Below are positions 33,775-44,023 of a DNA stretch of 64,000 bases, one piece after another. The notes under the pieces are model-generated. The model was not told the DNA's origin. It ran no database searches and worked only from the letters and a program-made list of their open reading frames with translations. The translations under genes were made by a program, and so were the position numbers. This stretch comes from JBDSZL01 sp039925145 (GTDB lineage Bacteria > Acidobacteriota > Vicinamibacteria > Vicinamibacterales > SCN-69-37). Numbering within the stretch: position 1 is the stretch's first letter; each line of letters begins with the position of its first letter. Where the stretch lies: the NCBI GenBank assembly GCA_039925145.1, contig JBDSZL010000032.1:1-64000 (forward strand). Reading direction: 5' to 3'.

Positions 33775-35145
33775 TCAGCGAACTCCAGCGATTTCGTTAT
33801 AGAGAATCGCGGACGAGACGATCCCGTTGTGGAAGTTGCCGAGATCGAGTCGCTCGTTGGGTGCGTGTGCGTTCTCGTCGGGAAGACCGATCCCAAACAG
33901 CACGGCCGGCAGGTTGAGCTCGGTCTGAAACGTGGAGACGACAGGAATCGATCCACCCTCACGACAGAAGACAGGCGTCTTGCCGAAACCCTGCTCGATG
34001 GCCCGCCCGGCGGCCCGCACGAATGGATTGTCGTATGCGGTGATCCAGGGCTTACCGCCGTGCATGCGGGTCAGCTTCACGTCCACTGTCTTCGGCGCAA
34101 CTTTCTCGAGGTACGTCTCGAAGAGCCCGGACACGACGTCGGGGTCCTGGTCTGGCACGAGGCGCATGCTGACCTTGGCCATGGCCACGGCAGGAATGAC
34201 GGTCTTCGATCCCTCACCTGTAAATCCGCTCAGCAGCCCGTTGACTTCGAACGTCGGCCGCGCCCATACCCGCTCGAGCACGCTGTAGCCGCTCTCACCG
34301 GCCAGCTTCGGGGCCCCGAGCTCCTTGCGATAGCGCTTTTCGTTGAACGGGAGTTTGAGCCACTCGGCGCGTTCCTCTGGAGACAGGTCGCGCACGGCGT
34401 CGTAGAAGCCGGGAATCTTGATGCGGCCGCTGCGGTCCTTCATCTGCGCCAGCATCTGGGCGAGCACCATCGCAGGGTTGGCGACGGCTCCGCCAAAAAC
34501 TCCGGAGTGCAGATCGCTCGTCGTGCCGCGCAGATCGATCTGAAAATATGCCAGCCCACGAAGCGAATAGCAGATCGACGGCACATCGCGATCGAACATG
34601 GCCGAATCCGAGATCACCGCGACATCGGCCGCGAGCGTCGCCTTGTTCGCGCGGATGAACTCGTCGAGGTGCGCCGAGCCGACCTCCTCCTCACCCTCGA
34701 TGATGAGCCTGATATTCACGGGCAGCTTGCCGCCCTTCTGCAGGTGCGCTTCGATGGCCTTGAAGTGCATGAATACCTGGCCCTTGTCGTCTGCGGCACC
34801 CCGCGCGTAAATTTCGCCGTCACGGACCGTCGCCTCGAAAGGCGGAGACTCCCAGAGCTCGAGCGGATCGACGGGCTGCACGTCGTAGTGTCCGTAGAAG
34901 AGAATCGTCGGCGCGCCTGCGGCGTGCAACCAGTCTCCATACACCACGGGATGGCCCGCCGTCTCGAAGAGCTTGACGTTCTCGAGCCCGATCCGCTGCA
35001 TCTCGGCAGCCGTCCACTCTGCACAGCGGCGCACCTCCGGCTGGTGATCGGGCTGCGAGCTGATCGACGGAATCGCCAGAAACGACTTGAGCTCCGACAC
35101 GTAACGATCGCGGTTGCTGTGGATGTGGTCGATGACGTTGAACAT
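33775..35145 (-). CDS. M20-family dipeptidase/metallopeptidase
   Basis: A 456-residue cytosolic zinc peptidase of the CNDP/dipeptidase branch. It shows FYGHYDVQPVDPLELW (metal His and Asp), GAADDKGQVFMHFKA, IEGEEEVGS (catalytic Glu), ISDSAMFDRD, GTTSDLHSGVFGG, and REGGSIPVV in the lid/dimer domain. The start ATG 35145 (MFNVIDHIHSN) matches family N-termini. An upstream extension to 35349 would run into the antisense of nothing conserved and is rejected. The upstream gene on this strand is a response regulator. Confidence 0.9.
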   Translation of the reverse strand: MFNVIDHIHSNRDRYVSELKSFLAIPSISSQPDHQPEVRRCAEWTAAEMQRIGLENVKLFETAGHPVVYGDWLHAAGAPTILFYGHYDVQPVDPLELWESPPFEATVRDGEIYARGAADDKGQVFMHFKAIEAHLQKGGKLPVNIRLIIEGEEEVGSAHLDEFIRANKATLAADVAVISDSAMFDRDVPSICYSLRGLAYFQIDLRGTTSDLHSGVFGGAVANPAMVLAQMLAQMKDRSGRIKIPGFYDAVRDLSPEERAEWLKLPFNEKRYRKELGAPKLAGESGYSVLERVWARPTFEVNGLLSGFTGEGSKTVIPAVAMAKVSMRLVPDQDPDVVSGLFETYLEKVAPKTVDVKLTRMHGGKPWITAYDNPFVRAAGRAIEQGFGKTPVFCREGGSIPVVSTFQTELNLPAVLFGIGLPDENAHAPNERLDLGNFHNGIVSSAILYNEIAGVR

Positions 35146-35237
35146 AGGTGGGCTGCCGCTTGACTGAGTCGGGGCCGGGATGCCACGAGTCTGGTGCGAC
35201 CACGAGTCTAACCGAGGGCCCGTAGAGGCCGAAACGA

Positions 35238-35669
35238 TTAGGTCAGACGCGAGAGCGGAACGGGCACCGCCGTTCGGTCGAAGCGGTCGACAGTCGCGCG
35301 CGCCGAAAGCGCGATCTGAATTTCGTGGAGCAGTCGCGGCGGGTCGCACGGCTTGATCATGATGCGCGCGAAGCCGATGCTCCGGGCCTCGTCCAAGTGG
35401 TCCGGGCGGATATCACACGTCGTCGCCACAATCGGGATGGCTGCCGTCGCAACGTGGCCACGGAGCCGACGCGCGGCCTCGCACCCACTGATGCCGGGCA
35501 GCGTCAGATCCATGACGACGAGATGGGGCAGCCAGTCACGCGCGATATCGACAGCCGTGACACCGTCTGCGGCGCTCAACACGTTGTAGCCACGGGTGCG
35601 CAGGTAGAACGCCCACATCTCCAGGGCGTCTGCATAATCATCTACCAGTAGAATCCGGGAGTGCAGCAT
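35238..35669 (-). CDS. Single-domain response regulator (REC)
   Basis: A 143-residue receiver domain without an output domain. It has the acidic pair in ILLVDDYADALE, the phospho-acceptor Asp in LVVMDLTLPG, a switch Thr in IVATTCD and the Lys in RIMIKPCDPPRL. It resembles CheY-like regulators. No kinase gene is adjacent. The start ATG 35669 begins MLHSRILLVDD; an upstream TTG at 35678 adds only three residues. Confidence 0.85.
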   Translation of the reverse strand: MLHSRILLVDDYADALEMWAFYLRTRGYNVLSAADGVTAVDIARDWLPHLVVMDLTLPGISGCEAARRLRGHVATAAIPIVATTCDIRPDHLDEARSIGFARIMIKPCDPPRLLHEIQIALSARATVDRFDRTAVPVPLSRLT

Positions 35670-35912
35670 TGCTTCCAAGACCGGACATCAAGGAATGTGC
35701 CACTAATGCTTCCCGCGCTTCCGCTGTGACCGGTCGGCCGTTCCAGACGATGCAGGTGCAAAACGACGGGGTGCCCCGAACTTCTTGCACGCTATTCCGC
35801 CTGTTTTACCGCTCCTGTGGTTTGGCCGTGGGTCAGGAGGGAGGCAGTGGGAATCGTGGCTCGTGGCTTGCAATGGTAGACCACGCGCTATTCCGCGCGC
35901 GGGAGATCCTCC

Positions 35913-36125
35913 ATGAAAATCATCGGACTGGTGCTCGTCGTCGTCGGCATCCTCGGCTTGCTGTACGGCGGGATCACCTGGACCCAGCGCGAGAAAGTCG
36001 TCGATGCGGGTCCCATTCAGATCTCTGCTGACAAACAGAAATCCATCCCTCTGCCCCCCATCGTTGGCGGAATCTGCCTCGTGGCTGGCGCGGCAATGCT
36101 GCTGACTGGCAGCCGCCGCAGCTGA
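35913..36125 (+). CDS. Small DUF3185-type membrane protein
   Basis: The 70-residue protein has two hydrophobic helices (residues 3-22 and 49-66) joined by a hydrophilic loop with TWTQREKVVDAGPIQ. This layout fits the DUF3185 family of small inner-membrane proteins. GGGAG lies upstream of the ATG. The 243 bp before it (35670-35912) contain no gene that I can support. Confidence 0.7.
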   Translation: MKIIGLVLVVVGILGLLYGGITWTQREKVVDAGPIQISADKQKSIPLPPIVGGICLVAGAAMLLTGSRRS

Positions 36126-36149
36126 GACTGGCGCTCTTCTCCGGCTGAG

Positions 36150-36428
36150 CTAAGGGCCGTTCGACCTCGGCACCGGTCGTTTCCCTGCGCGCCACTGAGG
36201 CCGGAATGCGGTGCTCGCGAGCCACCGCACAGGTTCGACCAGCGATTGAATCGCCTTCGTCAAATGCGCGAAGTCGATGCCTGAAAGCTCGTCCTGGGGC
36301 GTGTGATAGTCCTTGTGCAGGCCAAAACTCGAGATCGTCTGGGCTATCAACGTCGAGTCCGATGACGGTGCCGTCCGGCCACGGGCAGAGGCGTCAGGAT
36401 TGTGCCCGACCCGCACGTCGATCAGGAC
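36150..36428 (-). pseudogene. C-terminal relic of an M28-family peptidase
   Basis: An open frame of about 92 codons reads like the end of a secreted M28 aminopeptidase: SSDSTLIAQTISSFG, then KDYHTPQDELSGIDF and the family-style tail FRPQWRAGKRP. The DYHTPxDE part holds the last metal-binding His. The catalytic Asp/Glu residues and the signal peptide are gone, and a TGA stops the frame directly upstream of VLIDVRVGHN. The sulfurtransferase gene ends about 70 bp beyond. Confidence 0.65.
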
Positions 36429-36500
36429 TCAGCTGCAACGCAGCCGTCAGCCCGATGGCAACCCACCGGCGACATCCGATTGAGAAACCGCTCGGCGCGC

Positions 36501-37400
36501 TCATCCGGCCGGATCAGCCGGAGGTACGCCGTTGGCGCCCGCCAGCGGAAGGTCTTCGCGATCGCCCCACTCCTTCCACGATCCGGTGTAGTTGCGAACA
36601 TCAGGAAACCCGAGCGTCCTGAGTGCGAGGTATGTGTGCGCTGCGCGGTACCCGCCCTGGCAGTAGGTGACGACGGTCTGGTGAGGCGAGACGCCGAGTT
36701 GGGCATACATGCGGCGCAGTTCGCTCGCCGGCTTGAACCGACCGTCTGGTGCCAGGTTGTGAGTCCACTCCAGGTGAAGCGCACCGGGGATGGCTCCTCC
36801 ACGCTTCGCTCGCGCCACGGCGCCAGTGAACTCCGCGTCGCTCCGGGTATCGAGGATCGTGGTGCCGGGGTCACGCAGACAGCCGAGCACGTCCTGCCAG
36901 CTGGCAACCCGGTCGGTGACGGGCGTGGCCTGCCACGTCGACGGGGCGGGCGCGATGGCGGCGGTCGTGGTGGCGTGCCCGGCAGCGGACCAGGCCCGAA
37001 TTCCACCGTCGAGCACGTGAACGCCGGGGTGGCCGAGATACTCCAGAAACCAGAACAAGCGGGCAGCGCGGGGGCCCGAGTCTTCCTGGTACACGATGAC
37101 GGGCCGTTGCGGCGTCACGCCCCGCAGAGCAAACAGGTGCGCAACCATCCAGGTGAAGGCCCGCAGCGGCGCTGGACTGGTGTCGATGAGGCTGACGCCC
37201 CAGAGATCCAGGTGAACGGCGCCGGCCAGGTGTCCGGCAGCAAACTGCTCGGCGGGCCGTGCGTCAATCACGAGCGGAGGGTTGGCCGAGTCCAACTGCT
37301 CGGCAAGCTCCTCAACGGTTACGAGCGGTGTCGACGTTCGCGTGGGCGGGGTCACGGCAGATTCAGCAGCAGCTCCGAGCAGGTTTGAATGGGACGGCAC
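36501..37400 (-). CDS. Two-domain sulfurtransferase (rhodanese/3-mercaptopyruvate type)
   Basis: This 299-residue protein contains two rhodanese modules. In the first (about residues 25-140) the catalytic-loop position reads VIVYQEDSGPRA without cysteine, the usual inactive module. The second (about 160-290) has the active cysteine in VVTYCQGGYRAAH. It also has the inter-module LDTRSDAEFTG and AIPGALHLEW segments. It moves sulfane sulfur from thiosulfate or mercaptopyruvate to cyanide or protein acceptors. The start is GTG 37400. Confidence 0.88.
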   Translation of the reverse strand: MPSHSNLLGAAAESAVTPPTRTSTPLVTVEELAEQLDSANPPLVIDARPAEQFAAGHLAGAVHLDLWGVSLIDTSPAPLRAFTWMVAHLFALRGVTPQRPVIVYQEDSGPRAARLFWFLEYLGHPGVHVLDGGIRAWSAAGHATTTAAIAPAPSTWQATPVTDRVASWQDVLGCLRDPGTTILDTRSDAEFTGAVARAKRGGAIPGALHLEWTHNLAPDGRFKPASELRRMYAQLGVSPHQTVVTYCQGGYRAAHTYLALRTLGFPDVRNYTGSWKEWGDREDLPLAGANGVPPADPAG

Positions 37401-37499
37401 GGCCTCTGACTTCCGTTTTGGGAGAAAGCGCTCGTTCCCGGCCCCGGTATTCAGGAAGAGCGATTAGGAAGCAAATAAAGAGGCGAGGTGTTACTTACG

Positions 37500-37667
37500 A
37501 TGACTGACGGCTCCCAGGGAGAGAGAGCCGCGAGGGTCGTTACGAAGTATGGGGCCGGAAACGAACACCCTCATTATGTGAAACCACGCCCAGTGCGTCA
37601 AGTCGTTTCGCCAGCGGCGGCAATGGGCGCGGCGATGTTCGCATCGCCTATGCTGGAGATAGCGTGA
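37500..37667 (+). CDS. Possible small protein coupled to the AsmA-like gene
   Basis: A 55-codon frame starts at ATG 37500 (MTDGSQGERAARVV) and ends at a TGA that overlaps the GTG of the next gene (GTGA). AGG-containing sequence lies about 11 nt upstream. The protein has no recognisable family. Overlap with the next start suggests translation but does not prove it; a chance frame is possible in this GC-rich DNA. The rest of the gap from 37401 holds nothing that I recognise. Confidence 0.25.
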   Translation: MTDGSQGERAARVVTKYGAGNEHPHYVKPRPVRQVVSPAAAMGAAMFASPMLEIA

Positions 37668-39190
37668 AAAAACGAATTCTGCTGTGGGCCGTGTTCTCCT
37701 CGGTCGCCGCCCTGGTGATCCTCACGGCTATCGCCGTGTTCGCGCTCCAGCCGAGGCGCATCCGGACATTTGCCGAGGACGGGCTCTCGCGCCACCTGAA
37801 CATGGTGGCGAAAATCGACGAGATCTCCCTGTCGTTCTATCCACGATGGCGACTGGCGGGACAGGGCCTGTCGCTGCGCTTCCCGAACCGACCGGACCTG
37901 CCCCCATTCATCAGCATCGAGCGCTTCTCGATGAACGTCGGGCTGTTCTCGCTGATGCGCAGGCACGTCGAGACGGTGCACGCCGACGGGCTCAAGATCG
38001 CCGTGCCGCACGGTGACGTGCGCCAGGCCCTTACGGCCGGCGAGAGCTCTCGCCGCGACTCCGACGTGATCATCGACCACTTCGTCACGCACGACGCCAC
38101 GCTGACGTTTGTTCGCCGCAAGCCCGAGGACACACCGCTCGAGTTTCTCATCCACGACCTGACGGTCGATGCCGTTGGATTCGGACGCGAGATGCCGTTC
38201 GAGGCAACGTTGACCAACCCTGTTCCGCGCGGCCTGGTCCGGACGCGGGGCCGGGTCGGTCCGTGGTTGCGCAGCGACGGTCCCATGACGCCCGTTTCCG
38301 GAGCGTTCACCTTCTCCGACGCCGACCTTTCGACCATCAACGGTATCGGTGGGACGCTGGGATCCACGGGCGACTTCTCGGGCGATCTGACAGCCATCAA
38401 GGTCGTGGGTCAGGCCACGGTTCCCAACTTCAGCCTCGACCTTGGCGGGAAACCCGTGCTGCTCGACTGCGCGTACGAGACCATCGTCGACGGCACCGAC
38501 GGCACGACCGTGCTGGAGCACGTCGACGCGACGCTCGTGCAAACCAAACTCTCGGTCACCGGCGCAATTCGCAATCTCCCAGGTCCCGGCCGGCACCAGG
38601 TCGATCTCGTCGTGCATGTCCCGGATGGCAACATCGAGGATCTGCTCGCCCTGGCCCTCGACACGCCGAAGCCCGTGATGCTCGGCGACATCTCGCTCCA
38701 CGCAACGCTGTCGCTCCCGCCCGGTCGAGCCCGCGTGCGCGATCGGCTGAAGCTGCAGGGACGATTCGGCCTGACGAGCACCCGTTTCACGGATACGGGC
38801 GTGCAGGACAAGCTCAAGGAGCTCAGTCGGCGAAGCCAGGGCAAGAAGACCGACGAAGAACTGGGCCGCGTCCTGACGAATCTGCGTGGCAGATTCAAGC
38901 TCGGCTCCGGCCGCATGGCGCTCGACCAGCTGACCTTCGAGGTGCCTGGCGCCCAGGTGGCGCTCGACGGTTATTACGCGCTGGCCAACCAGGAGATCGA
39001 TCTGCGGGGCACGCTCCGCATGAAAGCGTCAGTGTCCAAAGCGGTCGGCGGCTTCAAGTCTTTCTTCCTGAAACCGTTCGATCCGTTGTTCCGCAAGGAT
39101 GGCGCCGGGGCTGTGATTCCGATCAAAATCACCGGCACGCGTGAAGCGCCAAAGTTCGGCATCGAGGCCGGAAAAATCTTCAAGAACTGA
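37664..39190 (+). CDS. AsmA-like inner-membrane/periplasmic protein
   Basis: This 508-residue protein has an N-terminal signal-anchor helix (ILLWAVFSSVAALVILTAIAVFAL) and a long periplasmic region of repeated beta-rich AsmA/DUF748 type: LNMVAKIDEISLSFYPRWRLAGQGL near the start, and AQVALDGYYALANQEIDLRGTLRM plus VIPIKITGTREAPKFGI near the end. AsmA-like proteins form long hydrophobic grooves and are linked to phospholipid transport and outer-membrane integrity. The start is GTG with GGAG 5 nt upstream. A TATGCT hexamer lies nearby. Confidence 0.85.
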   Translation: MKKRILLWAVFSSVAALVILTAIAVFALQPRRIRTFAEDGLSRHLNMVAKIDEISLSFYPRWRLAGQGLSLRFPNRPDLPPFISIERFSMNVGLFSLMRRHVETVHADGLKIAVPHGDVRQALTAGESSRRDSDVIIDHFVTHDATLTFVRRKPEDTPLEFLIHDLTVDAVGFGREMPFEATLTNPVPRGLVRTRGRVGPWLRSDGPMTPVSGAFTFSDADLSTINGIGGTLGSTGDFSGDLTAIKVVGQATVPNFSLDLGGKPVLLDCAYETIVDGTDGTTVLEHVDATLVQTKLSVTGAIRNLPGPGRHQVDLVVHVPDGNIEDLLALALDTPKPVMLGDISLHATLSLPPGRARVRDRLKLQGRFGLTSTRFTDTGVQDKLKELSRRSQGKKTDEELGRVLTNLRGRFKLGSGRMALDQLTFEVPGAQVALDGYYALANQEIDLRGTLRMKASVSKAVGGFKSFFLKPFDPLFRKDGAGAVIPIKITGTREAPKFGIEAGKIFKN

Positions 39191-39224
39191 AGAAATCGCC
39201 TGGCGCGCGAGCCGGCACCAAGGC

Positions 39225-40819
<1,595 letters not shown>

Positions 40820-40823
<4 letters not shown>

Positions 40824-41371
40824 TCCTCGTCGTCTTTCGCCCAGTACCGGCGGAACTCGTCCATGAACGTCAGCGTCTCGAATGACGCCATGCGGTCGAA
40901 GAACATGACGCCGTCCAGATGATCCGTCTCGTGTTGGATGACGCGAGCGGCCAAGCCCTCGGCGATGAACTCCACTCGCCGCCCGGTCCTATCGAGCGCC
41001 CGCACGCGGACACTCTCGGGACGCGGCACCTTTCCGCGGATGTCGGGGATGCTGAGACAGCCTTCCCAACCAGTGACCAGCGCCGTCCCGACCGGCGTGA
41101 CCTCCGGGTTGACCAGCGCGATAAACGGCATCTCCTCGTCGTCGTTCATCGGGGTGACGACATCGGCCTCGCGCACACCGGCGACGAAGATGCGGAGGCT
41201 CTCGTGCACTTGCGGAGCGGCGAGCCCGATGCCGGTGTATTCGCCCATGGTGTCGAACAGGTCGTCGATCAGCCGCTGAATCCGCGTAGACCCAATCTCG
41301 ACCTTCGGCACGGGCAACGCTTTTTCCCGGAGCACCGGATGCCCCAGTCGAGCCACCTTCAGGATTGCCAT
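40820..41371 (-). CDS. def: Peptide deformylase
   Basis: A 183-residue metalloenzyme that removes formyl groups from new protein N-termini. All three motifs are present: GIGLAAPQV (motif 1), EGCLSIP (motif 2, metal Cys) and QHETDHLDG (motif 3, HExxH). The ATG 41371 is followed by MAILKVARLGHPVLR, a standard start. TATAAT lies 6 nt before the start codon and overlaps the thiI stop, so an internal promoter may add to operon transcription. Confidence 0.95.
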
Positions 41372-41377
41372 CGCAGG

Positions 41378-41383
41378 ATTATA
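41378..41383 (-). promoter_or_regulatory. Internal -10 for def, probable leaderless start
   Basis: On the minus strand a perfect TATAAT overlaps the thiI stop codon and lies 6 nt before the def ATG, with no Shine-Dalgarno between. Confidence 0.4.
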
Positions 41384-42575
41384 AGGAAGAGAGCGAGGGG
41401 AGCGGCGCGCGCACGGAAGGAAATCGATACCGTTCGGTCACCACCTGTTCCACCGCCTCGGTCAAGAGCCCGGCCACATCGAACGCGCGCTCGGCGCGCT
41501 CCACGGCCGCCGGCAAGGCGCGCGTCGCCGGACTGCGCGGCATGAAGAGCGTGCAGCAGTCCTCATCGGGAAGGATCGAGGTCGCATAGGTGCCGATCGA
41601 TCGTGCATCGCGCGTAATCTCATCCTTGTCCATACCGACCAGCGGCCGCAGCACGGGCAGCGCCGACACGGCCCCGACAACCGCCATGTTGTCCACTGTC
41701 TGCGAGGCCACCTGGCCGACCGCGTCGCCCGTGACGAGCGCGTGTGCACCCGACCGGCGTGCCAGCTCCTGTGCAATGCGCAACATCATGCGCCTGTAAA
41801 TGACGACCCTCAGCGGGGGCGGCACCGCGACGAGCACCTGTTGCTGGATGCCGGCAAACGCCACCAGATGCAGCCGCGAGCTGAGCTGGTAGCGCGTCAG
41901 CGTGCGCACGAGTTCGCGGGCCTTGTCCTGCGACGCGTTCGACAGCACCGGATAGGAATGAAAGTGGACGAAATGCGTGCGGCAACCGCGACGGATGAGA
42001 CGCCACGCGGCCACGGGCGAGTCGATGCCGCCCGAGAGCAACGCCATCACCTTGGCTCCCGTCCCGACGGGAAGCCCACAAGCGCCCGGCATCCTGTCGA
42101 GGAACAGGTACGCCTCGTGCGTCAGCACCTCGACGCGAATGACGTATTCGGGATTCGACAGATCGACGCGCCATCCGGTGGCCTGCTGTACGCGGCCGCC
42201 AATCTCGCGCTCGATCTGCGGCGACGGCACAGGAAACCGCTTATCCGCGCGGCGCGCCAGCACGCGAAAGCTTTGCGCCTGTCGCCCCGCGATTCCAGCC
42301 ACGACGGCGTCGCCGATGAGCCCGACGTCTGCCTGCAGCTGCTCCGCGAGCGCGAAGTTGCCGATGCCCGGTATGCAGCTGAGGCGCGACGCGATCTCGC
42401 CCCAGTCATCGGCCGACTCGAAGGTCACGACAATCCGGCCGACGACAGCCGCAATGCGGGAGACGCGCAAGTCGACGAGTGCCGCGCGCACGTTGCGCAC
42501 CAGCGTCTGGATGAACCACGACCGGTTGCGGCCTTTCAGCGCGAGCTCGCCGTAGTGAATGACGACCGATGACAT
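41379..42575 (-). CDS. thiI: tRNA 4-thiouridine synthetase ThiI (without rhodanese domain)
   Basis: The 398-residue protein has the N-terminal ferredoxin-like domain with HYGELALKGRNRSWF, a THUMP domain (residues about 60-165) and a PP-loop adenylation domain with ALLSGGIDSPVAAW. It activates U8 of tRNA for 4-thiouridine formation and may feed thiazole synthesis. It is shorter than E. coli ThiI, because the C-terminal rhodanese domain is absent; LPDEDCCTLFMP holds the conserved cysteine at its end. A separate sulfur donor is expected. It starts 8 bp after hpnE. Confidence 0.9.
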   Translation of the reverse strand: MSSVVIHYGELALKGRNRSWFIQTLVRNVRAALVDLRVSRIAAVVGRIVVTFESADDWGEIASRLSCIPGIGNFALAEQLQADVGLIGDAVVAGIAGRQAQSFRVLARRADKRFPVPSPQIEREIGGRVQQATGWRVDLSNPEYVIRVEVLTHEAYLFLDRMPGACGLPVGTGAKVMALLSGGIDSPVAAWRLIRRGCRTHFVHFHSYPVLSNASQDKARELVRTLTRYQLSSRLHLVAFAGIQQQVLVAVPPPLRVVIYRRMMLRIAQELARRSGAHALVTGDAVGQVASQTVDNMAVVGAVSALPVLRPLVGMDKDEITRDARSIGTYATSILPDEDCCTLFMPRSPATRALPAAVERAERAFDVAGLLTEAVEQVVTERYRFPSVRAPLPSLSSL

Positions 42576-42583
42576 CGTGATGA

Positions 42584-44023
42584 TTATGAGGCTACGGAGC
42601 GGTCGCTGGCCGGCGTCCCGCGCGGTGGCCGGCCCAGGCGCCGCAGCGCCAGATCGGCGGCCAGGTGCCCGCTCTGCACGGCGCCTTCAATCGTGGCGGG
42701 TAAGCCAGTGTCCGTCCAGTCGCCGGCCAGGAGAAATCCTTCGAGCCGCGTGACAGCACCCGGCCTGCGCGGACGGCCGGGCTCGAGTGAGAATGTCGCG
42801 CGCTGTTCCCGGACGACCACCGATCGGCGAAGGTCGCAGTGGCGAAGCGCGGGCAGCGCGGCACGCACGTGCTCGAGCGCTGCGCGGGTGATGGCCTCGT
42901 TGTCGAGCCCGACCAGTCGAGTGGCACCGCTCGCGACGACACTCAGGTGTCCGGCCTGCTGTCCGAAGATCGCGCTCTTGTCGAAGACCCAGTGCATTGG
43001 GCCGTTCAGCAACCCGACGAACGTGGCCGGCAGAATCGCATTCGCCAGCCAGAGGTTGACGGTCACGATCGGCGAGCTCTTCATCCGGGCCGCATCGGAC
43101 ACGAGCGTGTCGAGCTCTGCGGGAATGGCATCGTCCCAGAGCCTGTCGACCGCGTGCCATGGAACGGCGCCAATCACGAGCCGAGTGGCCACGGTGACCC
43201 CGCCCACGTCGACGCCTCGCACGTGGCCACGTGCATCGAGCCGCACACGAGCCGGGGCGCGCAGGTGAACCTGGCCGCCCCGCGCTTCGATGTAGGCGGC
43301 GGCGGGGCGCGCAAAGAGCTCGTCGAGAGGCACGGTCGCGAGGCCAATGCCCGCGTCCTGCCGGCTGGGCCCAAAGAGTTCCGCGAGCACGCGCGCGAAC
43401 GGCTCGACTCCGGCGGTGTCGGCCGACTGATTCAATGCAGCGATGGCCAGCGGGTCCCAGAGCCACTCCCGCAGCGCCGCCGACTGGCCGCGCGCTGTGA
43501 GCCACTGCGTGACCGTCTGGTCGCCTGCCACGTCAGCCACGGCCGCGGCGGCCGCGCGCGGACCACGACGCCGCGCGTCGATCAGGAAGCGACCGAGCCG
43601 CAGGGCGCTGAGCCGGTCGCGCAACGGAAGGCCGCGCCACGACAGCACGCCGGCCAGCAGATGCCAGGGCGCCGGCAACGACGGGCACAGCAGCTCGCGC
43701 GGCGGGCCGTCGCCATTCGCGACGACCAACCGCAGTTGTGGTTGCAGCGGCGCCAACGACGCGGTGCCAATCTCGCGAAGGAAGGCGTACGTCTCTCTGT
43801 AGCAGCCGAAGATCACGTGCTGCCCGTTGTCGACACGCTCCCCTGTCACACGATCCGTGAATGCCGAGGCGCGGCCGCCAAGCCTCGGCGCCTCTTCCAG
43901 CACAACCACCTTCAATCCAGCGCCCGCCAGCCGGACTGCGGCACTCAGTCCAGCAAAGCCGGCGCCGATGACGACCACGTCCGCGCTGTTCGCTGCGTCG
44001 TCACGGCCTAGGCTGCCGTTCAC
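42584..44023 (-). CDS. hpnE: Hydroxysqualene dehydroxylase HpnE
   Basis: A flavin amine-oxidase-like enzyme of about 479 residues with the dinucleotide fold VVVIGAGFAGLSAAVRLAGAG and family segments SAFTDRVTGERVDNGQHVI, CYRETYAFLREIGT and LLAGDWTDTGLPATIEGAVQSG near the end. With HpnC and HpnD it forms squalene from farnesyl diphosphate, here by reducing hydroxysqualene. I use GTG 44023, which overlaps the hpnD stop as GTGA; upstream GTG codons at 44035 and 44038 are alternatives. Confidence 0.93.
   Translation of the reverse strand: MNGSLGRDDAANSADVVVIGAGFAGLSAAVRLAGAGLKVVVLEEAPRLGGRASAFTDRVTGERVDNGQHVIFGCYRETYAFLREIGTASLAPLQPQLRLVVANGDGPPRELLCPSLPAPWHLLAGVLSWRGLPLRDRLSALRLGRFLIDARRRGPRAAAAAVADVAGDQTVTQWLTARGQSAALREWLWDPLAIAALNQSADTAGVEPFARVLAELFGPSRQDAGIGLATVPLDELFARPAAAYIEARGGQVHLRAPARVRLDARGHVRGVDVGGVTVATRLVIGAVPWHAVDRLWDDAIPAELDTLVSDAARMKSSPIVTVNLWLANAILPATFVGLLNGPMHWVFDKSAIFGQQAGHLSVVASGATRLVGLDNEAITRAALEHVRAALPALRHCDLRRSVVVREQRATFSLEPGRPRRPGAVTRLEGFLLAGDWTDTGLPATIEGAVQSGHLAADLALRRLGRPPRGTPASDRSVAS

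Noticed and set aside
33829..35163. 444-codon open frame opposite the M20 peptidase
   Set aside because: Coding shadow; the minus-strand peptidase shows all metal-binding motifs.
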